Assembly (NCBI GenBank): GCA_030427245.1
Contig: JAUHXA010000001.1
Location: forward strand, 155,899 to 219,898
Reading direction: 5' to 3'
From: Bacteroidia bacterium
GTDB lineage: Bacteria > Bacteroidota > Bacteroidia > Chitinophagales > UBA2359
Length of the DNA: 64,000 bases
Shown in pieces: positions 17,717-27,059 of the stretch (position 1 is its first letter; each line of letters begins with the position of its first letter). A program made the translations under genes and the position numbers. The notes below the pieces were generated by a model, which was not told the DNA's origin, ran no database searches, and worked only from the letters and a program-made list of their open reading frames with translations.

Positions 17717-18423
17717 TTCCCTCCACCAAACATGCGACTAAAAAACCCTTTCACAATCGCCCAAGTCAGCGCCAGTACATTCACCGAATTGTCCACTTTG
17801 GTTTCCGTCTTAGCTTCTGTTTTAGGTATTGAAGAAGTCATTTTTTTAGAGGCAGTATTTACCGCCGCTTGTTCACCAGAATCCATATTTGTGTTTGCGT
17901 CAACCACTTCTGGGGCTGTTTCTACAACTTTTTCTACAAGAGGCTCAGCCACTACAGTAGCCGCTGTATCTTCTGCCAATTTCGCTTTGAAGTTGTTCAC
18001 AAATTGGTCAAAGAGTTGGTCTGTGACATCATTCACCAAGCGAGAACCAAACTGCGCTAATTTGCCAACAACAGTGATTTGCATACTGCTCTCAACAGTC
18101 GTTCCACCACCATTTTTTTCAGTTAGCTTGGTTTTCATCAACATGTCGGCACTTCCTTTACCTTTTGAATCCAAACCCTTGCCGTTTAGAGTCATGCTGT
18201 GATTGGCTGCGTCCATGTCTTCAAAAGCTATTTCCCCCGCATACTTGGCTTTTACAGGTCCAAACTTCAAAGAAACTTGGCCTTTGAAATTGCGGTCGTC
18301 TATTATCTCAGTCAATGAAGCACCTGGAACACACACAACAATTTTGGTGGGGTCAGTCAGATAACTCCAAACTTTTTCGACAGGCTCATCAACTTCAAAT
18401 GTTTTACTGATGGTTGTATTCAT
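17713..18423 (-). CDS. coxG: CoxG-like SRPBCC family protein
   Basis: The 236-residue protein has an SRPBCC/CoxG fold at about residues 1-150 (KTFEVDEPVEKVWSYLTDP at the N-terminus, PGASLTEIIDDRNFKG after it). A low-complexity acidic linker follows, then a C-terminal hydrophobic helix (ALTWAIVKGFFSRMFGGGK). CoxG is known to recruit CO dehydrogenase to the membrane so that its electrons reach the respiratory chain, and the C-terminal helix would be the anchor. The gene overlaps coxD by 4 bp. It is separated from coxL by 322 bp, so it may start a second transcript. Confidence 0.9.
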   Translation of the reverse strand: MNTTISKTFEVDEPVEKVWSYLTDPTKIVVCVPGASLTEIIDDRNFKGQVSLKFGPVKAKYAGEIAFEDMDAANHSMTLNGKGLDSKGKGSADMLMKTKLTEKNGGGTTVESSMQITVVGKLAQFGSRLVNDVTDQLFDQFVNNFKAKLAEDTAATVVAEPLVEKVVETAPEVVDANTNMDSGEQAAVNTASKKMTSSIPKTEAKTETKVDNSVNVLALTWAIVKGFFSRMFGGGK

Positions 18424-18745
18424 GTTTTTTGATTATCGTTTTATTGTTAAATGGTTTTATGGTCGAGTTGTTATTATCGTTTGTATGAAAAACGAAATTT
18501 TGTAAAGAAAACCCGCAAGGCTTACTCCAATAACTGGAGATTTCCTTCCAACAGGACACGACTCATTTTACCCCATTGAAAGTACCTTGCAAGTTTATAC
18601 TACATAATGTTTTTAGATTCTACTCTCGGTAAGAAAATCGTTTTATGGTCAAATCATTGGCTAAGGTTCTATACTTCAATTGAAGCCAAAACCATACAAA
18701 AAGATAACCATTTCGCAATTCTACCATCTTACCATTATTCTAAAA
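18424..18745. other. Gap between coxL and coxG
   Basis: Contains no gene I can support. A 5-bp stem CTCCA/TGGAG at 18525-18539 is too small to be a terminator. The space may hold a promoter for coxG-D-E. Confidence 0.4.
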
Positions 18746-21109
18746 TTATCCCTTCAATTCCTGCAATACCTTCCAAACCTTATAAGGCGTAATCGGAATG
18801 TCCAAATGACGCACACCCAGATGCGAAAGGGCATCCACAATGGCGTTAGCGATGGCAGGAGGTGCGCCAACAGTGGGCGATTCTCCCACCCCTTTTGCGC
18901 CAATCGGATGATGAGGTGAAGGCGTAACCGTATGTCCTGTTTCCCAACTTGGAGATTCAATAGCAGTTGGTACCAAATAGTCCATCAGTGTACCGTTCAA
19001 GATGTTACCCGCATCGTCGTAAATCAATTCTTCATACATTGCAGGGGCAATACCTTGTGTCAAACCACCATGCACTTGCCCTTGAACAATCATCGGATTG
19101 ATGATGTTTCCGCAATCGTCAATCGCCACAAAACGACGCACTTTGATTTCGATAGTTTCGGGGTCAATGTCCACCACACATATATACGCTCCACTCGGGA
19201 AAGTCAAGTTTGGAGGGTCGTAATAATGGGTCGCTTCAAAACCTGCCTCCATGCCTTGTGGGTGATTGGTGTAAGATGCAAACACGATTTCTTGAATGGT
19301 CTTCACCTTTTCGGGTGCGCCTTTCACAAAGAATTTGCCCGGTTCCCACTCCAAATCGTCTTCACTAACTTCCAATAAGTAAGCCGCAATTTTTTTGGCT
19401 TTGGCTCTCAGTTTTCGGGCAGCCATTGCAGCAGCAGCGCCAGCCGTCGGCGTACTTCTACTCGCATACGTACCCAAACCATAAGGAGCCGTATCCGTGT
19501 CACCTTCTTCAATTTGAATGTTTTCGGCAGGAATACCCAATTCTTCCGCAATGATTTGAGCGTAAGTCGTTTCGTGGCCTTGCCCTTGCGATTTTGTACC
19601 AAAACGGGCAATGGCTTTGCCTGTGGGATGCACTCGGATTTCGGCACTGTCAAACATTTTGATGCCCAGGATGTCGAAGTCTTTTGAAGGCCCTGCACCT
19701 ACAATTTCGGTGAAAGTCGAAATCCCTATGCCCATCAATTTGCCTTGTGCTTTTTTCTCTTTTTGTTCCTCTCTCAGCTTCCAATAGTCCACCGTTTTCA
19801 TTGCCAACTTCAATCCTGCATGGTAATCTCCACTGTCGTATTCCCAACCGGTGGGCGACTTCCACGGAAAATCCTCTTTTTTGATGAAGTTTTGCATCCG
19901 TAAATCGGCGGGATCTATGCCTACTTCAAAGGCAAATCGGTCGGTGATGCGTTCAATGGCATGAACGGCTTCGGTGACTCGGAACGAACAGCGGTAGGCA
20001 ACTCCCCCAGGAGGTTTGTTGGTATAAACTGCATCAGCCTCCATATAAGCAGTATTGTAATTATAAGAACCTGTGCCAATGGAAAACAAGCCTGTCGGGA
20101 ATTTGGAAGGATTGGCGGAAGCGTCTGTGTAACCGTGGTCTGCCAAAACTTTGAAGCGAGTCGCCAAAATTTTGCCTTCTTTTGTTCCTGCCATTTCTAC
20201 GTTGATGTGGTAATCCCTTGCGAAAGAATCCGCTTGAAGGTTTTCGGTGCGGTCTTCAATCCATTTGATAGGCGCACCCGTCAAGAACGAAACGGCAATC
20301 GCTATCACATAACCTGGATAGACTGGCACTTTGCCGCCAAAACCACCTCCAATATCTGGAGAAATGACCCGAATTTTTTCTTCGGTCAAGCCTACATGAC
20401 CTGCGACCAAAGCAATCACTGTGCGAATAGCGTGTGGTGCTTGTGTAGTCATATACATGGTGAGGTGGTTATTGACCTTGCTGTAATCCGCCACACAACC
20501 ACACGTTTCGATAGAAACTACATGGATGCGAGGAATATACATATCTTGTGATACGACTACTTCTGCTTCATTGAATACTTTTTCGGTGGCTTCCTTATCG
20601 CCCGCTTCCCAATGCCAAATATGGTTGTCCGTTTTGCCTTCTTTGTCTGTCCGCAAAACGGGTGCATCTGCATCAAGGGCTTTTTTGGCATTCATCAAGG
20701 GTTTCATCGGTTCGTATTCTACGACTACTGCTTCTTTCCCATCCCTTGCTGTATAACGGTCGGTCGCAATGACAGCAGCGACTTCTTGTGCTTGATACAT
20801 GACTGTATCAGTTGGCAAAACCATTTGGGTGTCAGACATCAAGGTGGGCATCCAATGCAAGTTGTACTGCTCCAAATCTTTGCCTGTCACGACTGCAATG
20901 ACCCCTGGAATGGCGAGTGCAGCAGAAGTGTCAATGCTTTTGATTTTGGCATAAGCATACGGACTGCGTACGATGTCCATGTGCAACATGCCTGGTAATT
21001 TTATATCATCTACATAGTTTCCTTTGCCTTGCAGAAATCGAGCGTCTTCTTTTCGCTTCATCGAATGACCCATTCCGCTGATGGCTTTGGATGTTTTACA
21101 TTTTATCAT
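18746..21109 (-). CDS. coxL: Form I aerobic CO dehydrogenase large subunit (molybdenum-copper)
   Basis: The 787-residue protein belongs to the molybdopterin hydroxylase large subunits. Its active-site loop reads VAYRCSFR with Cys374, matching AYxCSFR, the signature of form I CoxL in which that Cys binds copper; form II proteins have AYRGAGR. Other sites are PDIGGGFGGKVPVYPG (cofactor loop), GQGHETTYAQI and the catalytic glutamate in KGVGESPTVGAPP near the end. It oxidises CO to CO2 and passes electrons through CoxS and CoxM to quinone. I start at the ATG at 21109 (MIKCKTSKAISGMGHSMKR). An upstream ATG at 21298 would overlap coxS by about 160 bp and add unrelated residues. Confidence 0.95.
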   Translation of the reverse strand: MIKCKTSKAISGMGHSMKRKEDARFLQGKGNYVDDIKLPGMLHMDIVRSPYAYAKIKSIDTSAALAIPGVIAVVTGKDLEQYNLHWMPTLMSDTQMVLPTDTVMYQAQEVAAVIATDRYTARDGKEAVVVEYEPMKPLMNAKKALDADAPVLRTDKEGKTDNHIWHWEAGDKEATEKVFNEAEVVVSQDMYIPRIHVVSIETCGCVADYSKVNNHLTMYMTTQAPHAIRTVIALVAGHVGLTEEKIRVISPDIGGGFGGKVPVYPGYVIAIAVSFLTGAPIKWIEDRTENLQADSFARDYHINVEMAGTKEGKILATRFKVLADHGYTDASANPSKFPTGLFSIGTGSYNYNTAYMEADAVYTNKPPGGVAYRCSFRVTEAVHAIERITDRFAFEVGIDPADLRMQNFIKKEDFPWKSPTGWEYDSGDYHAGLKLAMKTVDYWKLREEQKEKKAQGKLMGIGISTFTEIVGAGPSKDFDILGIKMFDSAEIRVHPTGKAIARFGTKSQGQGHETTYAQIIAEELGIPAENIQIEEGDTDTAPYGLGTYASRSTPTAGAAAAMAARKLRAKAKKIAAYLLEVSEDDLEWEPGKFFVKGAPEKVKTIQEIVFASYTNHPQGMEAGFEATHYYDPPNLTFPSGAYICVVDIDPETIEIKVRRFVAIDDCGNIINPMIVQGQVHGGLTQGIAPAMYEELIYDDAGNILNGTLMDYLVPTAIESPSWETGHTVTPSPHHPIGAKGVGESPTVGAPPAIANAIVDALSHLGVRHLDIPITPYKVWKVLQELKG

Positions 21110-21134
21110 TGTTTTGTTTGTTTTGAAGGTTTTT

Positions 21135-21641
21135 TTAAGACACAAATTCAGGTTCTGTGGAAGGAGTTTCTTCGCCTCGCATTTTCGCACTTGCCCACTG
21201 AATGGCTTTGACGATGTTGTTGTAGCCTGTGCATCTACACAAATTACCCGAAATGCCCCAGCGAATTTCCTCTTCTGTGGGATTGGGATTGTCTTCAAGA
21301 AGTTCGACCGAACGCATCAACATTCCTGGAGTGCAAAAACCGCAGTGCAAACCGTGGTTTTCTTTGAAGCCTTCTTGAAGGGGGTGCATTTCACCAGGAG
21401 CAGCCAATCCTTCAACGGTTTGAATTTCTTTGCCGTTGGCTTGAACTGCCAAAATGGTGCAGGATTTGACGGATTTGCCATTCAGTAAGATGGTACAAGC
21501 TCCACAATTGCTGGTATCGCAGCCAATGTGTGTGCCTGTTAAGTTTATTTTTTCTCGTATAAGATGTACCAACAATAGCCGATTTTCTACTTCAAGGGTA
21601 TGTGGTGTGCCATTGACGGTGACTGTTATTTCTCTTGCCAT
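21135..21641 (-). CDS. coxS: CO dehydrogenase small (iron-sulphur) subunit
   Basis: The 168-residue protein holds two [2Fe-2S] clusters. The plant-ferredoxin-type one has [21 protein letters not shown] and the helical one HCGFCTPGM and [12 protein letters not shown]. It relays electrons from the Mo-Cu site to FAD. I start at the ATG at 21641 ([20 protein letters not shown]). The longer frame from 21722 would add 27 residues with no counterpart in the family. It lies between coxM and coxL with 25 bp to coxL. The M-S-L order is that of known cox operons. Confidence 0.95.
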   Translation of the reverse strand: MAREITVTVNGTPHTLEVENRLLLVHLIREKINLTGTHIGCDTSNCGACTILLNGKSVKSCTILAVQANGKEIQTVEGLAAPGEMHPLQEGFKENHGLHCGFCTPGMLMRSVELLEDNPNPTEEEIRWGISGNLCRCTGYNNIVKAIQWASAKMRGEETPSTEPEFVS

Positions 21642-21759
21642 TTTTTGTTTGTTTTTTGTAGTTTTTAGATTGTGTGATTGAAGGAGTAGTGTGACGGTAT
21701 GATTGAAGAACGGTAATAACAATTACACAATTCTTCAATTTTACCATTTCACAATCTTC

Positions 21760-22629
21760 TTAGGATAAAGCTCTTTCTGCCGCTTTTTGAATCATTCTTT
21801 TGACCAAAATTCCGACCATTGCTCGTTTGTAGGCAATATCTCCGCGAAGGTCAGCAGAGGGATTGCAGTCTTCGGAAGCGTATTGAGCAGCTTCTGCAAT
21901 GGTTTCGTCAGTCAATTTTTTGCCTTTCAATGCTTGTTCAGAACGGCTTGCTCGGAGAGGCGTTGGATTGACATTGGTTAAGCCAATACCTGCATTTGTC
22001 ACCACTCCATCGCTGTCCAAAGTGAGTTGAACGGCAGCACCTGCGGTGGCATAGTCACCTACTTTTCGTTCGAGTTTGTGGTAGGCATTGCCTGTTCCGT
22101 TTGATGGAATGGGAACATGGATAGCTGTCAAAATTTCGTTTTCCTCGACGGCAGTTGAGTAAAAACCAAAGAAAAATTCGTCAATAGGTACTGTGCGTTT
22201 TCCAGCTTTGCCCGTAATTTCTACGGTGGCATTGAGGGCGATTAATACGGCAGGATGGTCATTGGCTGCGTCACCGTGTGCTATGTTACCGCCAATTGTT
22301 CCCATGTTGCGAACTTGTGGGTCAGCGATAAGCTTGGAGGCATCAGTGAAAATGGGGTACTTGGAGTGAATCAAATCGGAGTGTTCCAATTCGGCTTCTC
22401 GGGTCAATGCACCGATTTTTAGGTAGCCGTTTTCTTCCTTGATGTAGGCGAGTCCAGGAATGTTGTTGATATCAATCAAAAATTCTGGTTCGGCAAACCT
22501 AAGTTTCATCATCGGAATCAAACTGTGACCACCTGCTAAAATTTTGGCATCATCACCGTGCTTTTCGAGCAGGTCGAGTGCTTCGTCCAAGGTGGTAGGA
22601 GCTTCATACTCAAAGGAGGCAGGAATCAT
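21760..22629 (-). CDS. coxM: CO dehydrogenase medium (FAD-binding) subunit
   Basis: The 289-residue protein has the two FAD-binding motifs of the family, AGGHSLIPMMKLRFAEPE near residue 32 and TIGGNIAHGDAANDHPA near 110, and a C-terminal CO_deh_flav_C domain (RKVGDYATAGAAVQL onward). It takes electrons from CoxS and reduces quinone. The AGGHS and TIGG motifs agree with form I medium subunits. It is first in the M-S-L set. The 118-bp gap to coxS may contain a small regulatory site, but I see none. Confidence 0.95.
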   Translation of the reverse strand: MIPASFEYEAPTTLDEALDLLEKHGDDAKILAGGHSLIPMMKLRFAEPEFLIDINNIPGLAYIKEENGYLKIGALTREAELEHSDLIHSKYPIFTDASKLIADPQVRNMGTIGGNIAHGDAANDHPAVLIALNATVEITGKAGKRTVPIDEFFFGFYSTAVEENEILTAIHVPIPSNGTGNAYHKLERKVGDYATAGAAVQLTLDSDGVVTNAGIGLTNVNPTPLRASRSEQALKGKKLTDETIAEAAQYASEDCNPSADLRGDIAYKRAMVGILVKRMIQKAAERALS

Positions 22630-22902
22630 AGGGTATTGTTTGTTTTGGTTATAAAGATTCTATCATTATTCGCTTGATTGTCGACATACATCAACCACCA
22701 AAGCTATGTTTGCAGTCTTAAAATGGTGAGGTTCTATATGGAATTGAAGTGAGGTCTTATTTTCAAAAAAAATCTGATATAGAAGTTATGGGTTTCGACT
22801 ATATTAGGTGGAACTTTCTTATTGTTGTAAGTAGCTTTGAAGGATTCAAATATAAGTAATTCACCATTAATTTCCAAGTCTCCTACAAAACTATCTGAAA
22901 AT
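22630..22902. other. Gap between XdhC and coxM with a possible degenerate reading frame
   Basis: The minus frame from about 22919 to 22734 reads FMSGHKFSDSFVGDLEINGE and on through KATYNNKKVPPNIVETH to a stop. It looks protein-like but overlaps the XdhC end and has no own start. It may be a decayed gene end or chance. No terminator is evident, and the coxM promoter could lie here. Confidence 0.3.
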
Positions 22903-24015
22903 TTATGTCCGCTCATGAATTGCTCCGTGCCGCTTTCGCAAATATCCCCCCTCTCTATTTCTAAAAACGGCAATGATTTCGGCCGCAATGGACAAGGCGA
23001 TTTCTTCTGGGCTTTCTGCTCCAATGTCCAAACCGACAGGTGCATAAAGGTTGGAGGTGTTTTCTAAGTCTATTGGGTTTCCATTGTCTGCCAATTCGTT
23101 TTGCATTTTGACCATGCGCTTTTTGGGGCCTAAAAGTCCGATATAAGGCACATCTAAGGTGAGATATTTTTGAAGGAGGGTGAAATCGGTTTTGTAGTCG
23201 TGTGACATTAAGATTATGGCTGTATAATCATCTACTTCAATGTCTTTGGCATCTTCAATGGAATAGACTTTTTTGGCGTGTTTGTAAATGCTTTTACCGA
23301 GTTTGCGGGCTTTTCCTGCTACATGGATTTCCCAACCCAATTCGGTCGCAATGCCTATAAAAGCGTTGATATCATAATTGTCGCCAATGCAAACGAGTTT
23401 GATTTTGGGGCGAATCAACTCAAAAAGGATTTCACATTTGTCGCCTGATTCATTGGAGAATGTAAATACTTGGGATTTTCGTTTTTGGTAAACAATTGTC
23501 GTTTTTTCTTCAATGGCTGACAAGGGAATTTCCAAGTCATTTGCCAATTGAAGAAGGTTGTCGGAAGTATAAAAATGTCCGCGTTTGTTGCTTTCCTTGC
23601 CTTCTATGCTAAGGATTTGCAGCAAAATAGTGGCATTTCTTTGGTCGGTAATGCCTTTCAGAAATTCAATTTGGTTGTTGGTGTTGGTTTCTTCAATTGG
23701 AGTAAGCAGCACTTCAATGCGTCCATTGCAGCCCAAGCCTACACCAATTTGGTGAGGGTCGTCTTCGGTTGTGTCATAGACCACGATGGAGCTTTTGTTT
23801 TTCATGATGGCTATTTGCGCTCGCTTCAAAGCATCACCCTCCAAACATCCGCCACTAATTCCGCCTACCCATTGTCCATTATTGCTGACAAACATTCGTG
23901 CGCCAATTCTTCGGTAAGCCGAACCTTCGACTTTCACGACTGTACCCAAGGCTACCTTTTCTTGTGTCCAGTCAATGCTTTGGTATCTTTCTATTATTTT
24001 TTCGATTTCTTTCAT
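22903..24015 (-). CDS. XdhC-family molybdenum cofactor insertion protein
   Basis: The 370-residue protein has an N-terminal XdhC_CoxI domain (VVKVEGSAYRRIGARMFV and GGISGGCLEGDALKRAQ) and a C-terminal XdhC_C domain (CIGDNYDINAFIGIATELG, then YIGLLGPKKRM), ending with GLDIGAESPEEIALSIAAEI. It prepares sulphurated Mo-cofactor for CO dehydrogenase or a related hydroxylase. The ATG at 24015 (MKEIEKIIERYQSIDWTQEK) is chosen because the longer frame from 24099 runs into the upstream gene. It is the first gene of the cox group, and a second XdhC with a YHS domain closes it. Confidence 0.92.
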   Translation of the reverse strand: MKEIEKIIERYQSIDWTQEKVALGTVVKVEGSAYRRIGARMFVSNNGQWVGGISGGCLEGDALKRAQIAIMKNKSSIVVYDTTEDDPHQIGVGLGCNGRIEVLLTPIEETNTNNQIEFLKGITDQRNATILLQILSIEGKESNKRGHFYTSDNLLQLANDLEIPLSAIEEKTTIVYQKRKSQVFTFSNESGDKCEILFELIRPKIKLVCIGDNYDINAFIGIATELGWEIHVAGKARKLGKSIYKHAKKVYSIEDAKDIEVDDYTAIILMSHDYKTDFTLLQKYLTLDVPYIGLLGPKKRMVKMQNELADNGNPIDLENTSNLYAPVGLDIGAESPEEIALSIAAEIIAVFRNREGGYLRKRHGAIHERT

Positions 24016-24077
24016 GCTTGTAAGTTGTTGTTTGGCTTGGTGCGAAATTTCGTTTTTTTTAGGGGGATTTCCAAATT

Positions 24078-25511
24078 TTACAAACTTTCTGACAGCCAAA
24101 TCACGGGCAAATAATTTCCTGCATAACCATTTTCCTCAATGAATATAGTTGTGTCAACTTTCAACTTCTCTAAATCCGCTATTTTCTTCAATGGCACTTC
24201 CGTTTTTGCTTTGGCATATCGCAATAAAAACTTCACCACTGTTTCGTAGTCCACATCAATTTCATGTTTTTCGTGGTAACGATACATCTTCAAAAAATTG
24301 TGACATTCCCGCATAGCGGCCTCTTCGTCTTCTGATTGACAATAGGCAATGATTTGCACCAATCGAAAATAGTAGTATTGAGCATCAGGTCGTTGCTGGA
24401 TATTTGGAGGAATACAATCTATTGCTTTTTCGGTTTCTTTTAGGAAAATATGACACATGGCTTTGAGGCACAAAAAACGGTAATGGACTTTTTCATTGAC
24501 CTCTATTGCTGCTTGATTGTCTTCAAATAATTCAATGGCTTTGGCGTATTTTTGCAATTTGATGCAATTGCTGAAATAGTTGAAAATGACCGTCAGTTGA
24601 AGTTTTTGTTTGCTTGATTCTGCAAGTTTTAGGGTTTGAAGGTAATAGTCATCAGCAGCTTGGTGATTGCCCATTAGATAATATTCCAAGGCAATGGTCG
24701 CCAATAAAAAGAACTTGCGGTTTTCGGCTTGCATTTCTGGCTGATGACATTGTTCGATAAAACCCAATGCCTTTTGTAGGAGTATGATTTTTTCCATGCC
24801 TGTTTTTTGAAAAGACAAGGCATACAAATACAAGTAGTTGGAATAGTAGTCATTTACCGACTCTTCCTTCAAATCAACAGTTTGAATCAAGTCAGAATAA
24901 GGAAAATCAGGATTGGTCACTTTAAGGGTTCGCTCTGCAAAGGCTTTCATAACCTCCGAAGCTCGTATTTTTCGTACTGCGTCTTTTTGTATCCAATTTA
25001 TTTTTTGAAGATAGCCCGCATGAATCGTGTTTTGGTACAAGTCTTCGGTAATTTCTTGGTTGGTGATAAGATAGCGTAAATAAAGCGTCGTCATTTTGTC
25101 GAGGATTTCATACTGCAAATCGTCGCTTGCTTTGGCAATCATTTTCTTGAAGGCAGCTTCAAATTCTTGGTATAATTCTCTTTCTTTCAATGCCCTCAAT
25201 AACCACAGGTTGTATAAATGAACGTTTTCTTTGAAAGTTTTTTCTAACTGCTTTTGCACCAAAAAGTCTTCCAATTCATCGTTCAACAATCGAAGTTCAT
25301 TGCGAATTAAATAGTCCTTTGAAGGTTCATATTTTCTAGCAAATACCGCTTTGTAGAGACTTGCTTTTGAAGATTCATTGGTTCTGTTTAATTGCTTTTT
25401 CAGAAAAAAATACAGATTTTTCAAGCTGTTTCTTTTGTGTGTTTTTATCACAGCTTCAAACTCTTTTTTTTCCCTTCCTTGCAGGCTGTTGAGTAGGTCA
25501 GTTGTTTTCAT
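24078..25511 (-). CDS. Large helical protein of unknown function
   Basis: The 477-residue protein begins MKTTDLLNSLQGREKKEFEA (ATG at 25511; a frame from 25556 would add 15 residues). It is entirely alpha-helical in appearance, with TPR-like pairs in the second half (AADDYYLQTLKLAESSKQKL, YAKAIELFEDNQAAIEV). No signal peptide or enzymatic motif is visible. It is likely a TPR-like scaffold. It precedes the cox group on the same strand by 62 bp, but I see no functional reason to tie it to CO oxidation. Confidence 0.7.
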   Translation of the reverse strand: MKTTDLLNSLQGREKKEFEAVIKTHKRNSLKNLYFFLKKQLNRTNESSKASLYKAVFARKYEPSKDYLIRNELRLLNDELEDFLVQKQLEKTFKENVHLYNLWLLRALKERELYQEFEAAFKKMIAKASDDLQYEILDKMTTLYLRYLITNQEITEDLYQNTIHAGYLQKINWIQKDAVRKIRASEVMKAFAERTLKVTNPDFPYSDLIQTVDLKEESVNDYYSNYLYLYALSFQKTGMEKIILLQKALGFIEQCHQPEMQAENRKFFLLATIALEYYLMGNHQAADDYYLQTLKLAESSKQKLQLTVIFNYFSNCIKLQKYAKAIELFEDNQAAIEVNEKVHYRFLCLKAMCHIFLKETEKAIDCIPPNIQQRPDAQYYYFRLVQIIAYCQSEDEEAAMRECHNFLKMYRYHEKHEIDVDYETVVKFLLRYAKAKTEVPLKKIADLEKLKVDTTIFIEENGYAGNYLPVIWLSESL

Positions 25512-25795
25512 AGTGAGTGATTGGTCATTAAAAATCAACAACTTGAAGGTAATCATTTTTGAAAAAAAGTCAAAGCCTCGCTATCTATCTTTTACTCCAA
25601 TTGTCTTTGTTTTTACGATTCTATTTTATCACAAGCCTTTTGGATTGTATTTTTTTGGTTACAAAAACTGTTTTAGTTTTGAAGGGAATTCAATATGCAA
25701 CCTCCCGCCTTTTATCAAAAAACCAAACTCAAAATACAAGTTCAAACTCAAGAATTTGTTGGTTGGAAATTCCTCAACTTAAACCTTTTAATCTC

Positions 25796-26371
25796 ATGAA
25801 ATCATTTTCCTATTATTTGACCTTATCCCTATTATTAGTGTTTTTCGGAGCCTGCTTTCAGAACGTTCAAGCTCAACGTACCAACCACCGTAAAGACCAA
25901 AATAAGGAAGTCGTAAAGAAAAGAAAACCTGTCACTACCTACCCTGGCAAATGTCCTGACGGTGATGAAAGAAAAGAAACCACGTCTCAGAAAGGAGCTT
26001 GGAAATTTACAGGTATGGCTTTTATCATCACAGGCACAGATGAAGATATTGACACTTTTGATATTGTAAAACAAATTGACTTGGCGCTGAATGGTAACTA
26101 CGATGGCGATTTAAGTCCTGCCATTATTTATGGTCAATCTATTATCTCGACCTACTTCAATGTTTATTTTTTCTATGAAAGAGAGGTGAAGGAAAGCACC
26201 AAAACGTGGCTTTGTATAGACAACGCTTGGGTATTTCAAGGAACAACTGTGAAAACCAAAACAGAAAAAGATAATGCACTTTTTGGTAAGTTTGTTTGGA
26301 CAGACATCAATCCCGTTAAATTGAGGAAAATGTTGGAACAGGCAAATGTAAAAATGACTGCGGACAACTAA
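25796..26371 (+). CDS. Exported protein of unknown function
   Basis: The 191-residue protein from the ATG at 25796 has a clear signal peptide (MKSFSYYLTLSLLLVFFGAC, then FQNVQAQ as cleavage region). The frame is open further upstream, to 25559, but that stretch does not look like a protein start. The mature part is hydrophilic and then beta-rich, with CPDGDERKETTSQKGAWKFT and a long C-terminal alpha/beta portion. I recognise no family. It is the first of five exported proteins in a row on the plus strand. Confidence 0.65.
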   Translation: MKSFSYYLTLSLLLVFFGACFQNVQAQRTNHRKDQNKEVVKKRKPVTTYPGKCPDGDERKETTSQKGAWKFTGMAFIITGTDEDIDTFDIVKQIDLALNGNYDGDLSPAIIYGQSIISTYFNVYFFYEREVKESTKTWLCIDNAWVFQGTTVKTKTEKDNALFGKFVWTDINPVKLRKMLEQANVKMTADN

Positions 26372-26460
26372 TTTTATTTCAATTGCAATCCCTCCCTCTT
26401 TCCTATAAAACTAAATTTCAAATCAGTATTTTCTAATACATTTAAACTCTCCCAAACCTC

Positions 26461-26937
26461 ATGAACATTTTCAAAATTTTCCTTTGTTGTTTTAGTATTG
26501 TATTTTTCTCCAATGCCTCTATATTGGCACAGACAACTCCTCAAGGTATGTTGAACGATATCAACAAGCAAATTGAAGACTGCAAAGCCAATATTGATAA
26601 AACCCAAAATCGAATAGCTGAAATTCAATCAACCGATCCTGTCACTATCTACTTAGAGAACTTAGTCGAAGAATGGGCAGCATTAGAAAAGGAACTGGAG
26701 GAACACCAAAAATGCTTGAAAAAAGCTGAAGACGATTTGGATTGGCTCAAAAAATGGTATCCTTCTTTGTTTAACAACCCCAGTGTGGTCTTACCTGAAA
26801 AAGACAAAAATCCAGACAAAGCAAAGCCTGACCCTGCGCTGAAAAAACTTGCCGAAAAAGTCCAAAGTGCTTTTGATAGCGCCAACGAACTACTCCAAAA
26901 ATTACTTAAGCAGTTGGCAGAATTGAAAAACAAATAA
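26461..26937 (+). CDS. Exported coiled-coil protein
   Basis: The 158-residue protein has a signal peptide ending at SNASILAQ (about residue 24). Two coiled-coil segments follow, roughly 28-95 (INKQIEDCKANIDKTQNRIA; ALEKELEEHQKCLKKAEDDL) and 125-158 (LAEKVQSAFDSANELLQKLL). They flank a proline-rich linker with repeated DKNPDKAKPDPA. It is periplasmic or secreted, perhaps an assembly spacer. The cause of its position upstream of a vWA protein is unknown. Confidence 0.65.
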   Translation: MNIFKIFLCCFSIVFFSNASILAQTTPQGMLNDINKQIEDCKANIDKTQNRIAEIQSTDPVTIYLENLVEEWAALEKELEEHQKCLKKAEDDLDWLKKWYPSLFNNPSVVLPEKDKNPDKAKPDPALKKLAEKVQSAFDSANELLQKLLKQLAELKNK

Positions 26938-27059
26938 AACAACTGCAATCACTCACTTATTTTTTTGCTTACTTTTAAAAATAAAATATTTTCGACCCCT
27001 TAGAAAACAAAACCTGTAAACTGTTTGAAGTTTCTTATTAAAAAACATTAACACAACAA

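Noticed and set aside
18746-21298. Longer coxL start at 21298
   Set aside because: It would overlap the end of coxS by about 160 bp and add 63 residues with no counterpart in CoxL proteins. The ATG at 21109 fits the family.
25559-25795. N-terminal extension of the exported protein starting at 25796
   Set aside because: The upstream frame has long hydrophobic low-complexity sequence and a second signal peptide follows, so the downstream ATG is the natural start.
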